Assembly: GCA_046331245.1 (NCBI GenBank)
Contig: JAXLRH010000005.1
Span: 124,001-188,000, forward strand
Direction of reading: 5' to 3'
DNA from: SSF14 sp046331245
Lineage (GTDB): Bacteria; Actinomycetota; Acidimicrobiia; Acidimicrobiales; Microtrichaceae
DNA: 64,000 nucleotides
Positions within the stretch are counted from its first letter, which is position 1, and each line of letters starts with the position of its first letter. This document shows positions 1 to 7,007 of the stretch, one piece after another. Under the pieces are notes generated by a model that saw only the letters and a program-made list of their open reading frames with translations, was not told the origin of the DNA and made no database searches. Made by a program: the position numbers and the translations under genes.

Positions 1-1128
1 GCGCTGTACTTCGCGTCCACCGGCAAGTGGCGCAACTACGCCCTGTGCGTCGGCGCCGCGCTGCTGTGGAAGGAGGACGTCGCCCTGGCCACGGCGGTAC
101 TCGGGCTGGTGGTCGCGGTGACGTTCCGGCAGTGGAGGATCGGGCTCGTCACGATCGCGGGCTCCGCCGCCTGGTTCCTGATCGCGACGCGACTCATCAT
201 GGCCAAGTTCGCGCCGGACGGCGCGGTGTTCGACAGCCTGTTCGGCCCGCTCGGCACGTCGGCGACCGACGTCGTCCGCACGGCGGCGGTGCACCCCTCG
301 CGCCTGATCACCACGATCCGGTGCCACGGCTTCTTCGACGGCAAGCTGCACTCGCTCACGACGCCCACGGACGGCGTGGTGTGCCCCGATCCGGCGGCCG
401 TCGCGTTGCCGAACCCGCCGCCCCGTGGCCTCGCCGCGCTGATGGGCCCGTACGGGTACCTGTCCTTCCTCAACCCGCAGCTGCTCGCCGTGGGTGTGCC
501 GCAGCACGTGGTGAACTCGGCCACCACCGCGGACTTCACGTGGGATCTCCGCTGGCACTACGCGATGTTCCCGTACCTCGGCGCGCTCATGGGCTCGGTG
601 TTCACGGTCGTGCGGCGCCGCCGCCTGCTCGTCGCGTGGGTGATGATCGCCGTGATGGTGGGTGGCGTGGTGTCGACCTACCAGCGCGGGGTCGGCCCGT
701 GGACCACGAACCACGACAGCGGGTGGTGGCCGCTCACCGACCAGCCGGTGTTCGCCGACTTCCGCACGGCCATGGCGGGAGTCGACGACGACGCCCGCGT
801 GTCGGCCTCGTACTTCCTCGTGCCCCACCTGTCGCACCGCGAGTACATCTACACGTTCCCCAACCCGTGGCGCGGGTCGAACTACGGCGCCGGCGGCACG
901 ACGGTGAAGCTGCCCGACCAGAACACCATCACCGACGTCGTGGTGGACCGCTGGGCGCTCAACCCCGAGGACCAGGCGATGTTCGACGCCGTGCTCGCGT
1001 CGGGCCAGTTCGAGGTGGTCTACCGGCGCAAGCGCAACGTCGCCGGCCGCATCAGCGACGTGATCCACATCCACCGCATCGAGGACGGCCCGAGGGTGAT
1101 CCAGCCGGTGGTGGTCACGCCGGCCTGA
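1..1128 (+). CDS. DUF2079 membrane protein, C-terminal part
   Basis: The reading frame is open from the first base, so the N-terminus lies outside the window and 375 residues remain. The first residues read as a membrane segment followed by WKEDVALATAVLGL, which matches the KED-containing stretch of DUF2079 proteins, polytopic membrane proteins often placed near GT-C glycosyltransferases. Further hydrophobic segments follow around residues 45-70 and 190-225. The last 150 residues are a soluble domain ending in VIHIHRIEDG. Function is unknown for the family, and a role in cell-envelope glycan transfer is only a guess. The next gene is convergent, 15 bp away. ATG codons inside the window are internal methionines and not starts. 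Confidence 0.75.
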   Translation, partial: ALYFASTGKWRNYALCVGAALLWKEDVALATAVLGLVVAVTFRQWRIGLVTIAGSAAWFLIATRLIMAKFAPDGAVFDSLFGPLGTSATDVVRTAAVHPSRLITTIRCHGFFDGKLHSLTTPTDGVVCPDPAAVALPNPPPRGLAALMGPYGYLSFLNPQLLAVGVPQHVVNSATTADFTWDLRWHYAMFPYLGALMGSVFTVVRRRRLLVAWVMIAVMVGGVVSTYQRGVGPWTTNHDSGWWPLTDQPVFADFRTAMAGVDDDARVSASYFLVPHLSHREYIYTFPNPWRGSNYGAGGTTVKLPDQNTITDVVVDRWALNPEDQAMFDAVLASGQFEVVYRRKRNVAGRISDVIHIHRIEDGPRVIQPVVVTPA

Positions 1129-1143
1129 GCGGACTCAGCGCGG

Positions 1144-1683
1144 TCAGGTCGTGAGGACGGTGGCGATGCGGGTGAACCGCGGGTCCTCGTCGCCGCAGAT
1201 CCGGCCCACCCAGCGGAGCACCTCCGGCGCGTCGAGGTGGGTGCCGGCCGCGATCATCGCGTCGATGTCGACCCAGTCGCGCGGGCGGTCGAACACGGCC
1301 TTGCACACGGCGAGGTGCGCGGCCGACAGGATGCGGATCGAGGTGGCGGCGAACGGCACGGTGACGGCGTCGCGGTCGGCGGCCGCGTGGAACGGGTCGT
1401 AGGAGAAGAACAGGTCGAGGGGCGTGGTGTCCCACATCACGCGCACCTGGGCGTCGCGCTCGATCGCCGCCTCGGCCCCCTCGACGTCGACGCCGAGTGC
1501 TGCGAGCGGGTCGAGCACCGAGCGGGCGGCCGTCGCCGGCACGAACACGTTGCAGTCGATGTCGCGCGTGGCGCGCGGCTCCGCGTGGTACGCCAGCGCC
1601 AGCGCTCCGCCGAACGCGTGGGCCACGCCGGCGAGCGCGCCGTCGATGGCGATGATGCGGTCGGGGAGGGTGATCGTGGTCAA
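1144..1683 (-). CDS. Nucleotidyltransferase, AbiEii/DUF6036-like; probable toxin
   Basis: 179 residues, starting TTG and overlapping the stop of the upstream XRE gene by 4 bases (TTGA), so the two are translationally coupled. Residues 24-45 carry FGGALALAYHAEPRATRDID: a glycine-rich loop then D-x-D, the metal-binding signature of the nucleotidyltransferase fold. A third acidic position is in TPLDLFF, and the KAVFDRPRDWVDI stretch matches the lysine/RDxxD region of AbiEii and DUF6036 proteins. In that family the partner is an antitoxin and the enzyme transfers nucleotides, for AbiEii-like toxins onto tRNA or other RNA. The target here cannot be read from sequence. It is shorter than classical AbiEii (about 300 residues). 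A non-toxic nucleotidyltransferase is the alternative. Confidence 0.7.
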   Translation of the reverse strand: MTTITLPDRIIAIDGALAGVAHAFGGALALAYHAEPRATRDIDCNVFVPATAARSVLDPLAALGVDVEGAEAAIERDAQVRVMWDTTPLDLFFSYDPFHAAADRDAVTVPFAATSIRILSAAHLAVCKAVFDRPRDWVDIDAMIAAGTHLDAPEVLRWVGRICGDEDPRFTRIATVLTT

Positions 1684-2012
1684 CGCGACGTCGAGTCGAT
1701 GCGCGGGAAGGTGAGCGCGCCGGCCGGGCGCGCCGGGAGCGCGTCGACCAGCAGCAGGAGGTCGACGAGGGCCTCGGCGTGGGCCGCGGGCGTGGGAAGT
1801 GGTGGGTTGTCCGGCGTGGGCGGGGCGAGGCGCAGCTCGAGGCGCTCGCCTGCGCCGGCGAGGAGGCGGCGGAGCGTGGCGACCGAGGGGTCGCGATGGC
1901 CGTGCTCGTACGCGGAGATCACCGGCTGGCTCGTGCCGGCGCGCGCCGCGAGCTGCGCCTGCGTGAGGTGGCGGCGCCGGCGGGCGGTGGTGAGGAGCGT
2001 CGCTGCGTCCAT
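1680..2012 (-). CDS. XRE-family HTH protein; probable antitoxin/autoregulator
   Basis: 110 residues. Residues 5-60 form a complete XRE/Cro helix-turn-helix, with TQAQLAARAGTSQPVISAYE as the DNA-binding helices and HGHRDPSVATLRRLLAGAG completing the five-helix bundle. A proline-rich linker and a short leucine-rich C-terminus follow, which could contact the partner. It is the first gene of a two-gene unit whose second gene is a nucleotidyltransferase, overlapping by 4 bases. That order, DNA-binding antitoxin before toxin, is typical of toxin-antitoxin operons. A TAGAAT hexamer lies 6 nt upstream of the ATG, so the mRNA is probably leaderless, and an imperfect dyad overlaps it, suggesting autoregulation (inference). 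Confidence 0.75.
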   Translation of the reverse strand: MDAATLLTTARRRRHLTQAQLAARAGTSQPVISAYEHGHRDPSVATLRRLLAGAGERLELRLAPPTPDNPPLPTPAAHAEALVDLLLLVDALPARPAGALTFPRIDSTSR

Positions 2013-2013
2013 G

Positions 2014-2038
2014 CCGACATTCTACCGGAACATATCGG
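2014..2038 (-). promoter_or_regulatory. -10 box and imperfect dyad upstream of XRE gene
   Basis: On the minus strand TAGAAT (2019-2024) ends 6 nt before the ATG at 2012. It sits inside an imperfect 25-nt dyad running from CCGACAT to ATATCGG, in which 16 of 25 positions are symmetric. A plausible autoregulatory operator for the adjacent HTH protein; the binding is inferred. Confidence 0.35.
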
Positions 2039-2052
2039 ATCGTCTATGTCGA

Positions 2053-2079
2053 TTGACGAGGGATCGCGATGGCTACCCT
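2053..2079 (+). promoter_or_regulatory. Promoter of GNAT gene (TTGACG / TACCCT)
   Basis: TTGACG at 2053-2058 and TACCCT at 2074-2079 are separated by 15 nt. The -10 ends 6 nt before the ATG at 2086, so transcription would begin at the start codon. The 15-nt spacer is short for a sigma70-type promoter. Confidence 0.4.
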
Positions 2080-2085
2080 GCGGCG

Positions 2086-2613
2086 ATGGGCGCTGCGATG
2101 TCCCCCGATCACCTCCCGGGCGAACGAGTCGTGCTCCGCCGGGCTCGGATCGACGACGCCGAGGCCCTGCACCGCGTCATCCACTCGCCGGGCGTGCACG
2201 AGTGGTGGACCGATCACCCGATCGACCGCCTCCGCGACGACCTGGCCGCCGACGACGAGGAGTTCGTCGTGTTCATGATCGAACGCGACGGCGAGGTGGT
2301 CGGCGTGGTCCAGTACGGCCAGGAGCTCGACCCGCAGTACCGCCATGCGAGCATCGACGTGTCCGTCCTGGCCGGCCACCATCGCGAGGGCATCGCGTCC
2401 GACGCGATCCGCACGCTGGCCCGCCACCTCATCGACGACCTCGGTCACCACCGCATCGTCATCGATCCGGCAGCGCACAACGCCGTCGCCATCGCCTGCT
2501 ACACGAGCCTCGGGTTCCGGCCAGTGGGGGTGATGCGGCGTTACGAGCGGGGTCTCGACGGCACCTTCCACGACGGCCTGCTGATGGACCTGCTCGCGGA
2601 CGAGCTCACCTGA
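2086..2613 (+). CDS. GNAT-family N-acetyltransferase, AAC(6')-like
   Basis: 175 residues. The N-terminus GERVVLRRARIDDAEALHRV is the strand-helix start of the Acetyltransf_3/8 GNAT group that includes aminoglycoside 6'-N-acetyltransferases. An acidic segment with a VHEWW motif follows. The acetyl-CoA site is around residues 100-120 (SVLAGHHREGIASDAIRTLA, a degenerate R/QxxGxG/A loop). The C-terminus has the usual ALNxxAIxCYxxLGF-like pattern, here AVAIACYTSLGF. Members transfer acetyl from acetyl-CoA to an amine. The substrate is not predictable, and drug resistance should not be assumed from similarity alone. The start is supported by a TACCCT hexamer 6 nt upstream. It converges on the next gene with 1 bp between stops. 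Confidence 0.8.
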   Translation: MGAAMSPDHLPGERVVLRRARIDDAEALHRVIHSPGVHEWWTDHPIDRLRDDLAADDEEFVVFMIERDGEVVGVVQYGQELDPQYRHASIDVSVLAGHHREGIASDAIRTLARHLIDDLGHHRIVIDPAAHNAVAIACYTSLGFRPVGVMRRYERGLDGTFHDGLLMDLLADELT

Positions 2614-2614
2614 G

Positions 2615-3349
2615 TCAGGCGTCGAGGCCCGCCCAGAACGCGTCGAGCGCCGCTGCGGCCGGGGCCGCCGCCTCGAGCGGCCAGAAGTGGCCGCCCGTCT
2701 CGAGGACGGTCAGGCCGGCGCCCATGAGCGTCGCCATCGACTCGGCGACGGGCACGCTGCCGAGCGGGTCGTCGGCGCACGCGACGACGAGTCCCGGGGT
2801 GTCGCTCGGCCCGGTCGCCACCCACTCGGTGCCGAGTCCGTCCGACGAGCGGTAGAGCGCCAGGATGCTGTCGGCCATGGTCTGGTCCACCGCGTCGACG
2901 ATCGAGCGGGCGTGCTCCGGCGAGAGGCCGTAGGCGCCGAGCAGCTCTGCCGAGCCGGCGCGATCGGCCATCATCCCCTCGAAGAACTCCTCGCCGGCGC
3001 CCGGCGTGATCCACAGCTGCGCGAGGTCGTGCCAGCGGAACTCGGGGCGCAGCGCGCCGGGCGCGTCGGTGACCCACGAGCGGAGCCCCGGCGGCGAGAG
3101 GGTGGCGATGCGGGCGGTGAGGATGCCGCCCCAGTCGTGGCCGACGAGGTCGACGGGCTCGCCGAACGACGCGATCTGCTCGACCAGCCAGTCGGCGTAC
3201 GCGTGCATCGAGCGATCGAACCCGGCAGGGACGGGCGTGCCGAACCCCGGGAGCGACAAGCGGTGGACGTCGCCGCTGACGGCGGGCGCGAGCTCGTCCC
3301 AGACGGCTGCGGTCTCGGGGACACCGTGCAGGAACAGGCGGATCGGCAT
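2615..3349 (-). CDS. Alpha/beta hydrolase, haloalkane dehalogenase/epoxide hydrolase type
   Basis: 244 residues. LFLHGVPETAAVWDELAPA is the HG-containing oxyanion strand, and VGHDWGG near residue 92 is the nucleophile elbow with aspartate as nucleophile. That pattern is typical of haloalkane dehalogenases, epoxide hydrolases and fluoroacetate dehalogenases rather than Ser lipases. The catalytic histidine is in GGHFWP near residue 222, and the acid may be in CADDPLGS. A cap domain lies between about residues 120 and 180. The substrate is unknown. A TAGTCT hexamer 6 nt before the ATG suggests its own leaderless promoter in the 20-bp gap behind the YbaK gene. Confidence 0.8.
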   Translation of the reverse strand: MPIRLFLHGVPETAAVWDELAPAVSGDVHRLSLPGFGTPVPAGFDRSMHAYADWLVEQIASFGEPVDLVGHDWGGILTARIATLSPPGLRSWVTDAPGALRPEFRWHDLAQLWITPGAGEEFFEGMMADRAGSAELLGAYGLSPEHARSIVDAVDQTMADSILALYRSSDGLGTEWVATGPSDTPGLVVACADDPLGSVPVAESMATLMGAGLTVLETGGHFWPLEAAAPAAAALDAFWAGLDA

Positions 3350-3369
3350 GAACGGAGACTACGTGGCGG

Positions 3370-3870
3370 TCAGGGCGCCGGCTCGACCGGCCGCGCCAGG
3401 TCGGCGACCACCTCGACGTGGCCGAGCTTCGTGAGCTCCCGGGGATCGAGGAACAGCTTCGACGACCGGACGCCACCACCGATCACGACGCGCTCGCGGT
3501 CGAGCACGGCGGCGTCGATCCACACGGGCAACCCCGTCGGGAGCCCCACCGGCGTGACGCCGCCGATCTCCATCCCGGTGAGCTCGCGGGTCTCGTCGGC
3601 TGCGGCGAACGACGCCTTGCGCGTGCCGAGGCGTTTGCGGACGACGCCGTTGACGTCGAGCCGAGTGGTTGCCAGGGCCACGCACACCACGTGCTGCCGT
3701 GGGTCGCCCTTGCCGACGACGACGATCGCGTTCGCCGAGTCGTCGAGGGAGATGCCGTAGTGGTCGCAGAACGCGGCGGTGTCGGCGAGGGCGGGGTCGC
3801 ACTCGCGCCACTCGTGGACGACCCCTGCCGCGTCGAGCTCCTCCTGGATGCGTTGCTCGGTCGGGTGCAC
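3370..3870 (-). CDS. YbaK/EbsC-type aminoacyl-tRNA deacylase
   Basis: 166 residues, GTG start. The sequence fits the YbaK/ProXp fold along its length: a VVVGKGDPRQHVVCVALATT strand pair, then the conserved lysines of VRKRLGTRKASFAAADE. The characteristic GGVTPVGLP loop near residue 105 and the GGGVRSSKLFLDP stretch near residue 130 follow. These are free-standing trans-editing enzymes that hydrolyse mischarged aminoacyl-tRNA (Cys-tRNAPro or Ala-tRNAPro in studied members). Which tRNA is edited here is not deducible. Length matches the family. It is divergent from the DUF455 gene with 62 bp between starts. Confidence 0.88.
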   Translation of the reverse strand: MHPTEQRIQEELDAAGVVHEWRECDPALADTAAFCDHYGISLDDSANAIVVVGKGDPRQHVVCVALATTRLDVNGVVRKRLGTRKASFAAADETRELTGMEIGGVTPVGLPTGLPVWIDAAVLDRERVVIGGGVRSSKLFLDPRELTKLGHVEVVADLARPVEPAP

Positions 3871-3920
3871 GACGACGATGCTGGCACACGCGCGATTCCG
3901 GGGCGGACACGTCGCCGATC

Positions 3921-3926
3921 TACGGT
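3921..3926 (+). promoter_or_regulatory. -10 element of DUF455 gene
   Basis: TACGGT lies exactly 6 nt before the ATG at 3933, giving a predicted leaderless mRNA. No convincing -35 is visible 16-18 nt upstream. Confidence 0.35.
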
Positions 3927-3932
3927 GCGGGC

Positions 3933-4793
3933 ATGCCGCTCGTCGACCGCGCCCGCCGCCTCGCCGGCGAGGCGCTCGTCATGCCGGCGATCGCCGGCCA
4001 GGGGCCGATCCTCGACGAGGTGCTCGCCGCGCTCGACGCCGCGGCGGACACGGATGCCGGTTCCGCGGGCGAGGACGACGTGGTGGTCGTCGACCCGCGC
4101 TCGGTCGGGCGCCCGCCGGGCGTGACGCTCGTGGCGCCCCGTGAGCTGCGACGCCGTACGTGGGGTACGCCCACCGGTCGCTTCGCGACCGTCCACGCGC
4201 TCGCCCACATCGAGGCCAACGCGGTGAACCTCGCGTTGGACGCCGTGCACCGGTTCGCCGGAATGCCCGTCGACTACTACCGCGACTGGGCCCGGGTCGC
4301 GGCGGAGGAACTCGGCCACTTCCTCGCACTGGGCGAGCGCCTGGCGGCGTACGGCGGCGCGTACGGCGACCTCGGCTGCCACGACGGGCTCTGGGACATC
4401 GCCGTGCGTACGGCCGGTGACGTGGGCGCGCGCATGGCCCTCGTCCCGCTCGTCTTCGAGGCGCGCGGCCTCGACGTGACGCCCGGCCTCGTGGAGCGGT
4501 TCGAGCACCACGACGACGCGGAGACGGCGGCGGTGCTCCGGATCGTGCTGCGCGACGAGATCGGACACGTCGAGGTCGGCAGCCGCTGGTTCGCCCACGT
4601 GTGCGCGGAGCGGGACCTCGACCCACGCGTCGAGTTCGAGCGGCTGGTGGGTGAGGCGAACCTGCTGATCGTGCCGCCGTTCAACGTGGAGGCGCGGGTG
4701 GCGGCGGGATTCGATGCCGACGACCTCCGACGGTGGGAGGACGCCTTCGTGGGGTCGCGCGACCGTCCGACCACGCTGCGTGAAATGTTGTGA
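3933..4793 (+). CDS. DUF455 ferritin-like protein
   Basis: 286 residues. Carboxylate/histidine motifs typical of a four-helix ferritin-like di-metal bundle are visible: HIEANAVNLALDAV near residue 92, VAAEELGHFLALGERL near residue 125 and RIVLRDEIGHVEVG near residue 210. They form two ExxH-like pairs in long helices, and the overall pattern is that of the DUF455 family. Related ferritin-like proteins are di-iron hydroxylases or oxidases, and the reaction of DUF455 members is not established to my knowledge. The start was chosen because the conserved domain begins shortly after this ATG and a TACGGT hexamer precedes it by 6 nt. It stands alone between a divergent and a small downstream gene. 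Confidence 0.75.
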   Translation: MPLVDRARRLAGEALVMPAIAGQGPILDEVLAALDAAADTDAGSAGEDDVVVVDPRSVGRPPGVTLVAPRELRRRTWGTPTGRFATVHALAHIEANAVNLALDAVHRFAGMPVDYYRDWARVAAEELGHFLALGERLAAYGGAYGDLGCHDGLWDIAVRTAGDVGARMALVPLVFEARGLDVTPGLVERFEHHDDAETAAVLRIVLRDEIGHVEVGSRWFAHVCAERDLDPRVEFERLVGEANLLIVPPFNVEARVAAGFDADDLRRWEDAFVGSRDRPTTLREML

Positions 4794-4799
4794 GGATCC

Positions 4800-4829
4800 T
4801 TGACTTGTCGCCTTTTCGTGCACAAGTGT
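4800..4829 (+). promoter_or_regulatory. Candidate promoter of the small secreted peptide gene
   Basis: TTGACT at 4800-4805 and AAGTGT at 4824-4829 are separated by 18 nt in a locally AT-richer stretch before the peptide gene. The -10 is weak, and CATACT at 4839-4844 is an alternative. Either would leave a transcribed leader of about 30-45 nt. Confidence 0.25.
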
Positions 4830-4879
4830 GACCAACGTCATACTGACGTTCAGGGACATCAACAAAAGGGGTTACAGCG

Positions 4880-5020
4880 ATGCGTCGTACCAGCCGAGTT
4901 CTGCTTGCTTCCATGATCATGGCGATTCCGTTCGCCACCGCCGCGTGCCAGATTCCCCTTGGCCCGTGCATCATCACCGTCCTCGAGGGCCCGACGAACG
5001 TCAACTGCACGTTCGCCTGA
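4880..5020 (+). CDS. Small secreted cysteine-containing peptide (46 aa)
   Basis: ATG preceded by AAAAGGGG-type purines. It encodes 46 residues: MRRTSR, a hydrophobic stretch VLLASMIMAIPFATAA, then a short mature part with three cysteines ending VNCTFA. Positively charged N-terminus, hydrophobic core and small residues before the first cysteine make a secretion signal or lipoprotein-like signal, though TAAC is a poor lipobox. The leftover mature chain is only about 24 residues. I do not recognise it. The own leader, purine-rich ribosome site and very strong downstream hairpin argue that this is a real, separately transcribed gene and not a chance frame. Codon use is less GC-biased than its neighbours. 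Confidence 0.55.
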   Translation: MRRTSRVLLASMIMAIPFATAACQIPLGPCIITVLEGPTNVNCTFA

Positions 5021-5029
5021 TTGCCCTCC

Positions 5030-5088
5030 GCCGGTCGCGACCGGCGTGCAACGCGGACCGGCCGGAGCGCACTGCGCTCCGGCCGGTC
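5030..5088. terminator. Tandem strong hairpins between convergent genes
   Basis: Two consecutive hairpins: a perfect 16-bp palindrome at 5030-5045, and a much stronger one with arms 5056-5071 and 5073-5088 that are perfect reverse complements (GACCGGCCGGAGCGCA and its complement, with only one base between). TCGTTT follows on the plus strand. Placed between the small peptide gene and convergent leuA, they probably act as a bidirectional terminator. Confidence 0.75.
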
Positions 5089-5103
5089 TCGTTTCCGTGA
5101 GCG

Positions 5104-6822
5104 TCAGGCCTGCTCGCGGCGGATCCGCTCGGCCGCCGACAGCACCGCGGTGAGCGACGCCGTGCTGATGTTGGGGTTGGTGCCGATGCCCCACCGAATG
5201 GTGTTGTCGCCGTCCACCGTCTCCACGTAGGCGACCGCCGTGGCGTCCGCGCCGCGGCCCGTGGAGTGCTCGTGGTAGTCCACCACGTCGAGCTCCAGGC
5301 CGAGGCCGTCGCGCAGTGCGTGCACGAACGCCGCGATCGGGCCGTTGCCCGAGCCGGTGAGGGTGACGGGCTCGCCGTCGACGGTGACCTGCGCCGTGAT
5401 CGTCGTCGTGTCGTCGTCGCTCGACACGAGCTCGTGGGAGCGCAGCCGGAGGCTGGGCTCGGCGGGCAGGTAGATGTCCTGGAACTGGTCCCACATGGCG
5501 ATCGGTGTGATCTCGGTGCCGGTGTCCTCGACGACCGACTGGATCGTCTTGCTGAACTCGATCTGCAGCCGGCGCGGCAGGGAGAAGCCGTGCTCAGTCT
5601 CCATGATGTACGCCACGCCGCCCTTGCCGGACTGGCTGTTGACCCGGATGACGGCCTCGTAGCTGCGGCCCACGTGCGCCGGGTCGATCGGCAGGTACGG
5701 CACGCCCCACGTGGCGTAGTCGTGGCCGCGACCCGCAGCCTCGGACTCGGCGTACAGCGCGGCGAGCCCCTTCTTGATCGCGTCCTGGTGCGAGCCGCTG
5801 AACGCGGTGTAGACGAGGTCGCCCACGTAGGGGTGCCGCTCGTGCACCGGCAGGCGGTTGCAGTACTCGGCGGTGCGGCGCAGCGAGTCGATGTCGCTGA
5901 TGTCGAGCTCGGGGTCGACGCCCTGGCTGAACAGGTTCAGCGCCAGCGTGACCAGATCGACGTTGCCGGTGCGCTCGCCGTTGCCGAACAGGCAGCCTTC
6001 GACGCGGTCGGCGCCGGCGAGCACGCCGAGCTCGGCGGCGGCGACCGCGCAGCCGCGGTCGTTGTGGGGGTGCAGCGACAGCACGATCGAGTCGCGGTTG
6101 CGGATCGTGCGGAGGAACCACTCGATGGTGTCGGCGTAGATGTTGGGGGAGTACATCTCCACCGTCGCCGGCAGGTTCATGATGAGCTTGCGCTCGGGGG
6201 TCGGCTCGATGACGTCCGCGACCGCGTTGCAGATCTCGACGGCGTAGTCGAGCTCGGTGCCGGTGTAGCTCTCCGGTGAGTACTCGTAGCGGATCTCGGT
6301 GCCGGGAACCGTCTGCTCCAGCTTGCGGCAGATGCGCGCCGCGTTGACGGCGATGTCGGTGATGCCGTCGCGGTCGAGGCCGAACACCACCTTGCGCTGC
6401 AGGATCGACGTCGAGTTGTAGAAGTGGACGATGGCCCGGGGCGCGCCGACCAGCGACTCGTAGGTGCGCTCGATGAGCTCCTCGCGACACTGGGTGAGCA
6501 CCTGGATCGTGACGTCGTCGGGGATCAGGTCGTCGTCGATCAGCTGGCGCACGAAGTCGAAGTCGGTCTGGCTCGCCGACGGGAAGCCGACCTCGATCTC
6601 CTTGAAGCCCATGGCGACCAGCGTCTGGAACATCCGCAGCTTGCGGGTGGGGTCCATCGGGTCGATGAGTGCCTGGTTGCCGTCGCGGAGGTCGACCGCG
6701 CACCACAGCGGCGCCTTGGTGAGCTTGTGGTCGGGCCAGGTGCGGTCGGGCAGCTCGAGGGGCACGAAGGCCTGGTACTTCTCGAACGGCATCTGCTTCG
6801 GCTGTGCTGGCGTGGGAGGCAT
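5104..6822 (-). CDS. leuA: 2-isopropylmalate synthase
   Basis: 572 residues, the length of the actinobacterial long form of LeuA. It condenses acetyl-CoA with 2-ketoisovalerate, the first committed step of leucine synthesis. The HMGL-type TIM barrel starts with WCAVDLRDGNQALIDPM (metal-binding Asp and catalytic Arg). It includes MGFKEIEVGFPSASQTDFDF near residue 90 and the metal-binding HPHNDRGCAVA near residue 255. A linker and the C-terminal LeuA dimer domain (about residues 435-570), which binds leucine for feedback inhibition, follow. The ATG at 6822 is preceded by a 140-nt leader holding a leucine-rich peptide and a terminator, so expression should respond to leucine supply as well as to enzyme feedback. 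Confidence 0.97.
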   Translation of the reverse strand: MPPTPAQPKQMPFEKYQAFVPLELPDRTWPDHKLTKAPLWCAVDLRDGNQALIDPMDPTRKLRMFQTLVAMGFKEIEVGFPSASQTDFDFVRQLIDDDLIPDDVTIQVLTQCREELIERTYESLVGAPRAIVHFYNSTSILQRKVVFGLDRDGITDIAVNAARICRKLEQTVPGTEIRYEYSPESYTGTELDYAVEICNAVADVIEPTPERKLIMNLPATVEMYSPNIYADTIEWFLRTIRNRDSIVLSLHPHNDRGCAVAAAELGVLAGADRVEGCLFGNGERTGNVDLVTLALNLFSQGVDPELDISDIDSLRRTAEYCNRLPVHERHPYVGDLVYTAFSGSHQDAIKKGLAALYAESEAAGRGHDYATWGVPYLPIDPAHVGRSYEAVIRVNSQSGKGGVAYIMETEHGFSLPRRLQIEFSKTIQSVVEDTGTEITPIAMWDQFQDIYLPAEPSLRLRSHELVSSDDDTTTITAQVTVDGEPVTLTGSGNGPIAAFVHALRDGLGLELDVVDYHEHSTGRGADATAVAYVETVDGDNTIRWGIGTNPNISTASLTAVLSAAERIRREQA

Positions 6823-6864
6823 GTGTTGCTCGCTTGCTCGTTGGTGTGGGACGTGACGGACGTG

Positions 6865-6905
6865 GAAAACGAAAGAAGCTCCCGGCCCGGGGGCGCAGGA
6901 GCTTC
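6865..6905 (-). terminator. leuA attenuator terminator hairpin
   Basis: On the minus strand, GAAGCTCC (6898-6905) pairs with GGAGCTTC (6875-6882) around a GC-rich loop, and TTTCGTTTT-rich sequence (6865-6874) follows immediately. This is a classic intrinsic terminator 40 nt before the leuA ATG. A second 10-bp stem lies just upstream at 6907-6930. Confidence 0.8.
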
Positions 6906-6906
6906 G

Positions 6907-6930
6907 GCAAGTACCCGGGTGGGCACTTGC
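6907..6930 (-). promoter_or_regulatory. Hairpin between leader peptide stop and terminator
   Basis: GCAAGTGCCC pairs with GGGTACTTGC (one G-U pair, loop of 4). It abuts the stop codon of the leader peptide, so a ribosome stalled on or released from the leader would decide its folding. This is the usual position of the anti-terminator-controlling stem in amino-acid attenuators; the mechanism is inferred. Confidence 0.6.
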
Positions 6931-6963
6931 CTACATGAGAAGGAGGAGAGCGGTGTTCGTCAC
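6931..6963 (-). CDS. leuA leader peptide with a run of four leucines
   Basis: GTG start and TAG stop enclose ten codons reading MTNTALLLLM, with four consecutive leucine codons (CTC CTC CTT CTC). It lies directly upstream of two hairpins, the second an intrinsic terminator, and then leuA. The arrangement is the one expected for ribosome-mediated attenuation by leucyl-tRNA level. A TATGCT hexamer at 6971-6976 ends 7 nt before the GTG, so the leader peptide mRNA itself is probably leaderless. The peptide has no other expected role. Confidence 0.8.
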   Translation of the reverse strand: MTNTALLLLM

Positions 6964-6970
6964 GCCGACC

Positions 6971-6976
6971 AGCATA
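6971..6976 (-). promoter_or_regulatory. -10 element of leuA leader transcript
   Basis: TATGCT on the minus strand, part of TTGGTATGCT, ends 7 nt before the leader-peptide GTG. It shares the short gap with the -10 (6995-7000) of the divergent DinB gene. Confidence 0.5.
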
Positions 6977-7007
6977 CCAACTCCGGGGCGCGTCTAGCGT
7001 CGCTTCC

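Noticed and set aside
2086..2613. Aminoglycoside resistance gene
   Set aside because: Resemblance is to the broad GNAT group; no mobile context and no diagnostic residues identified.
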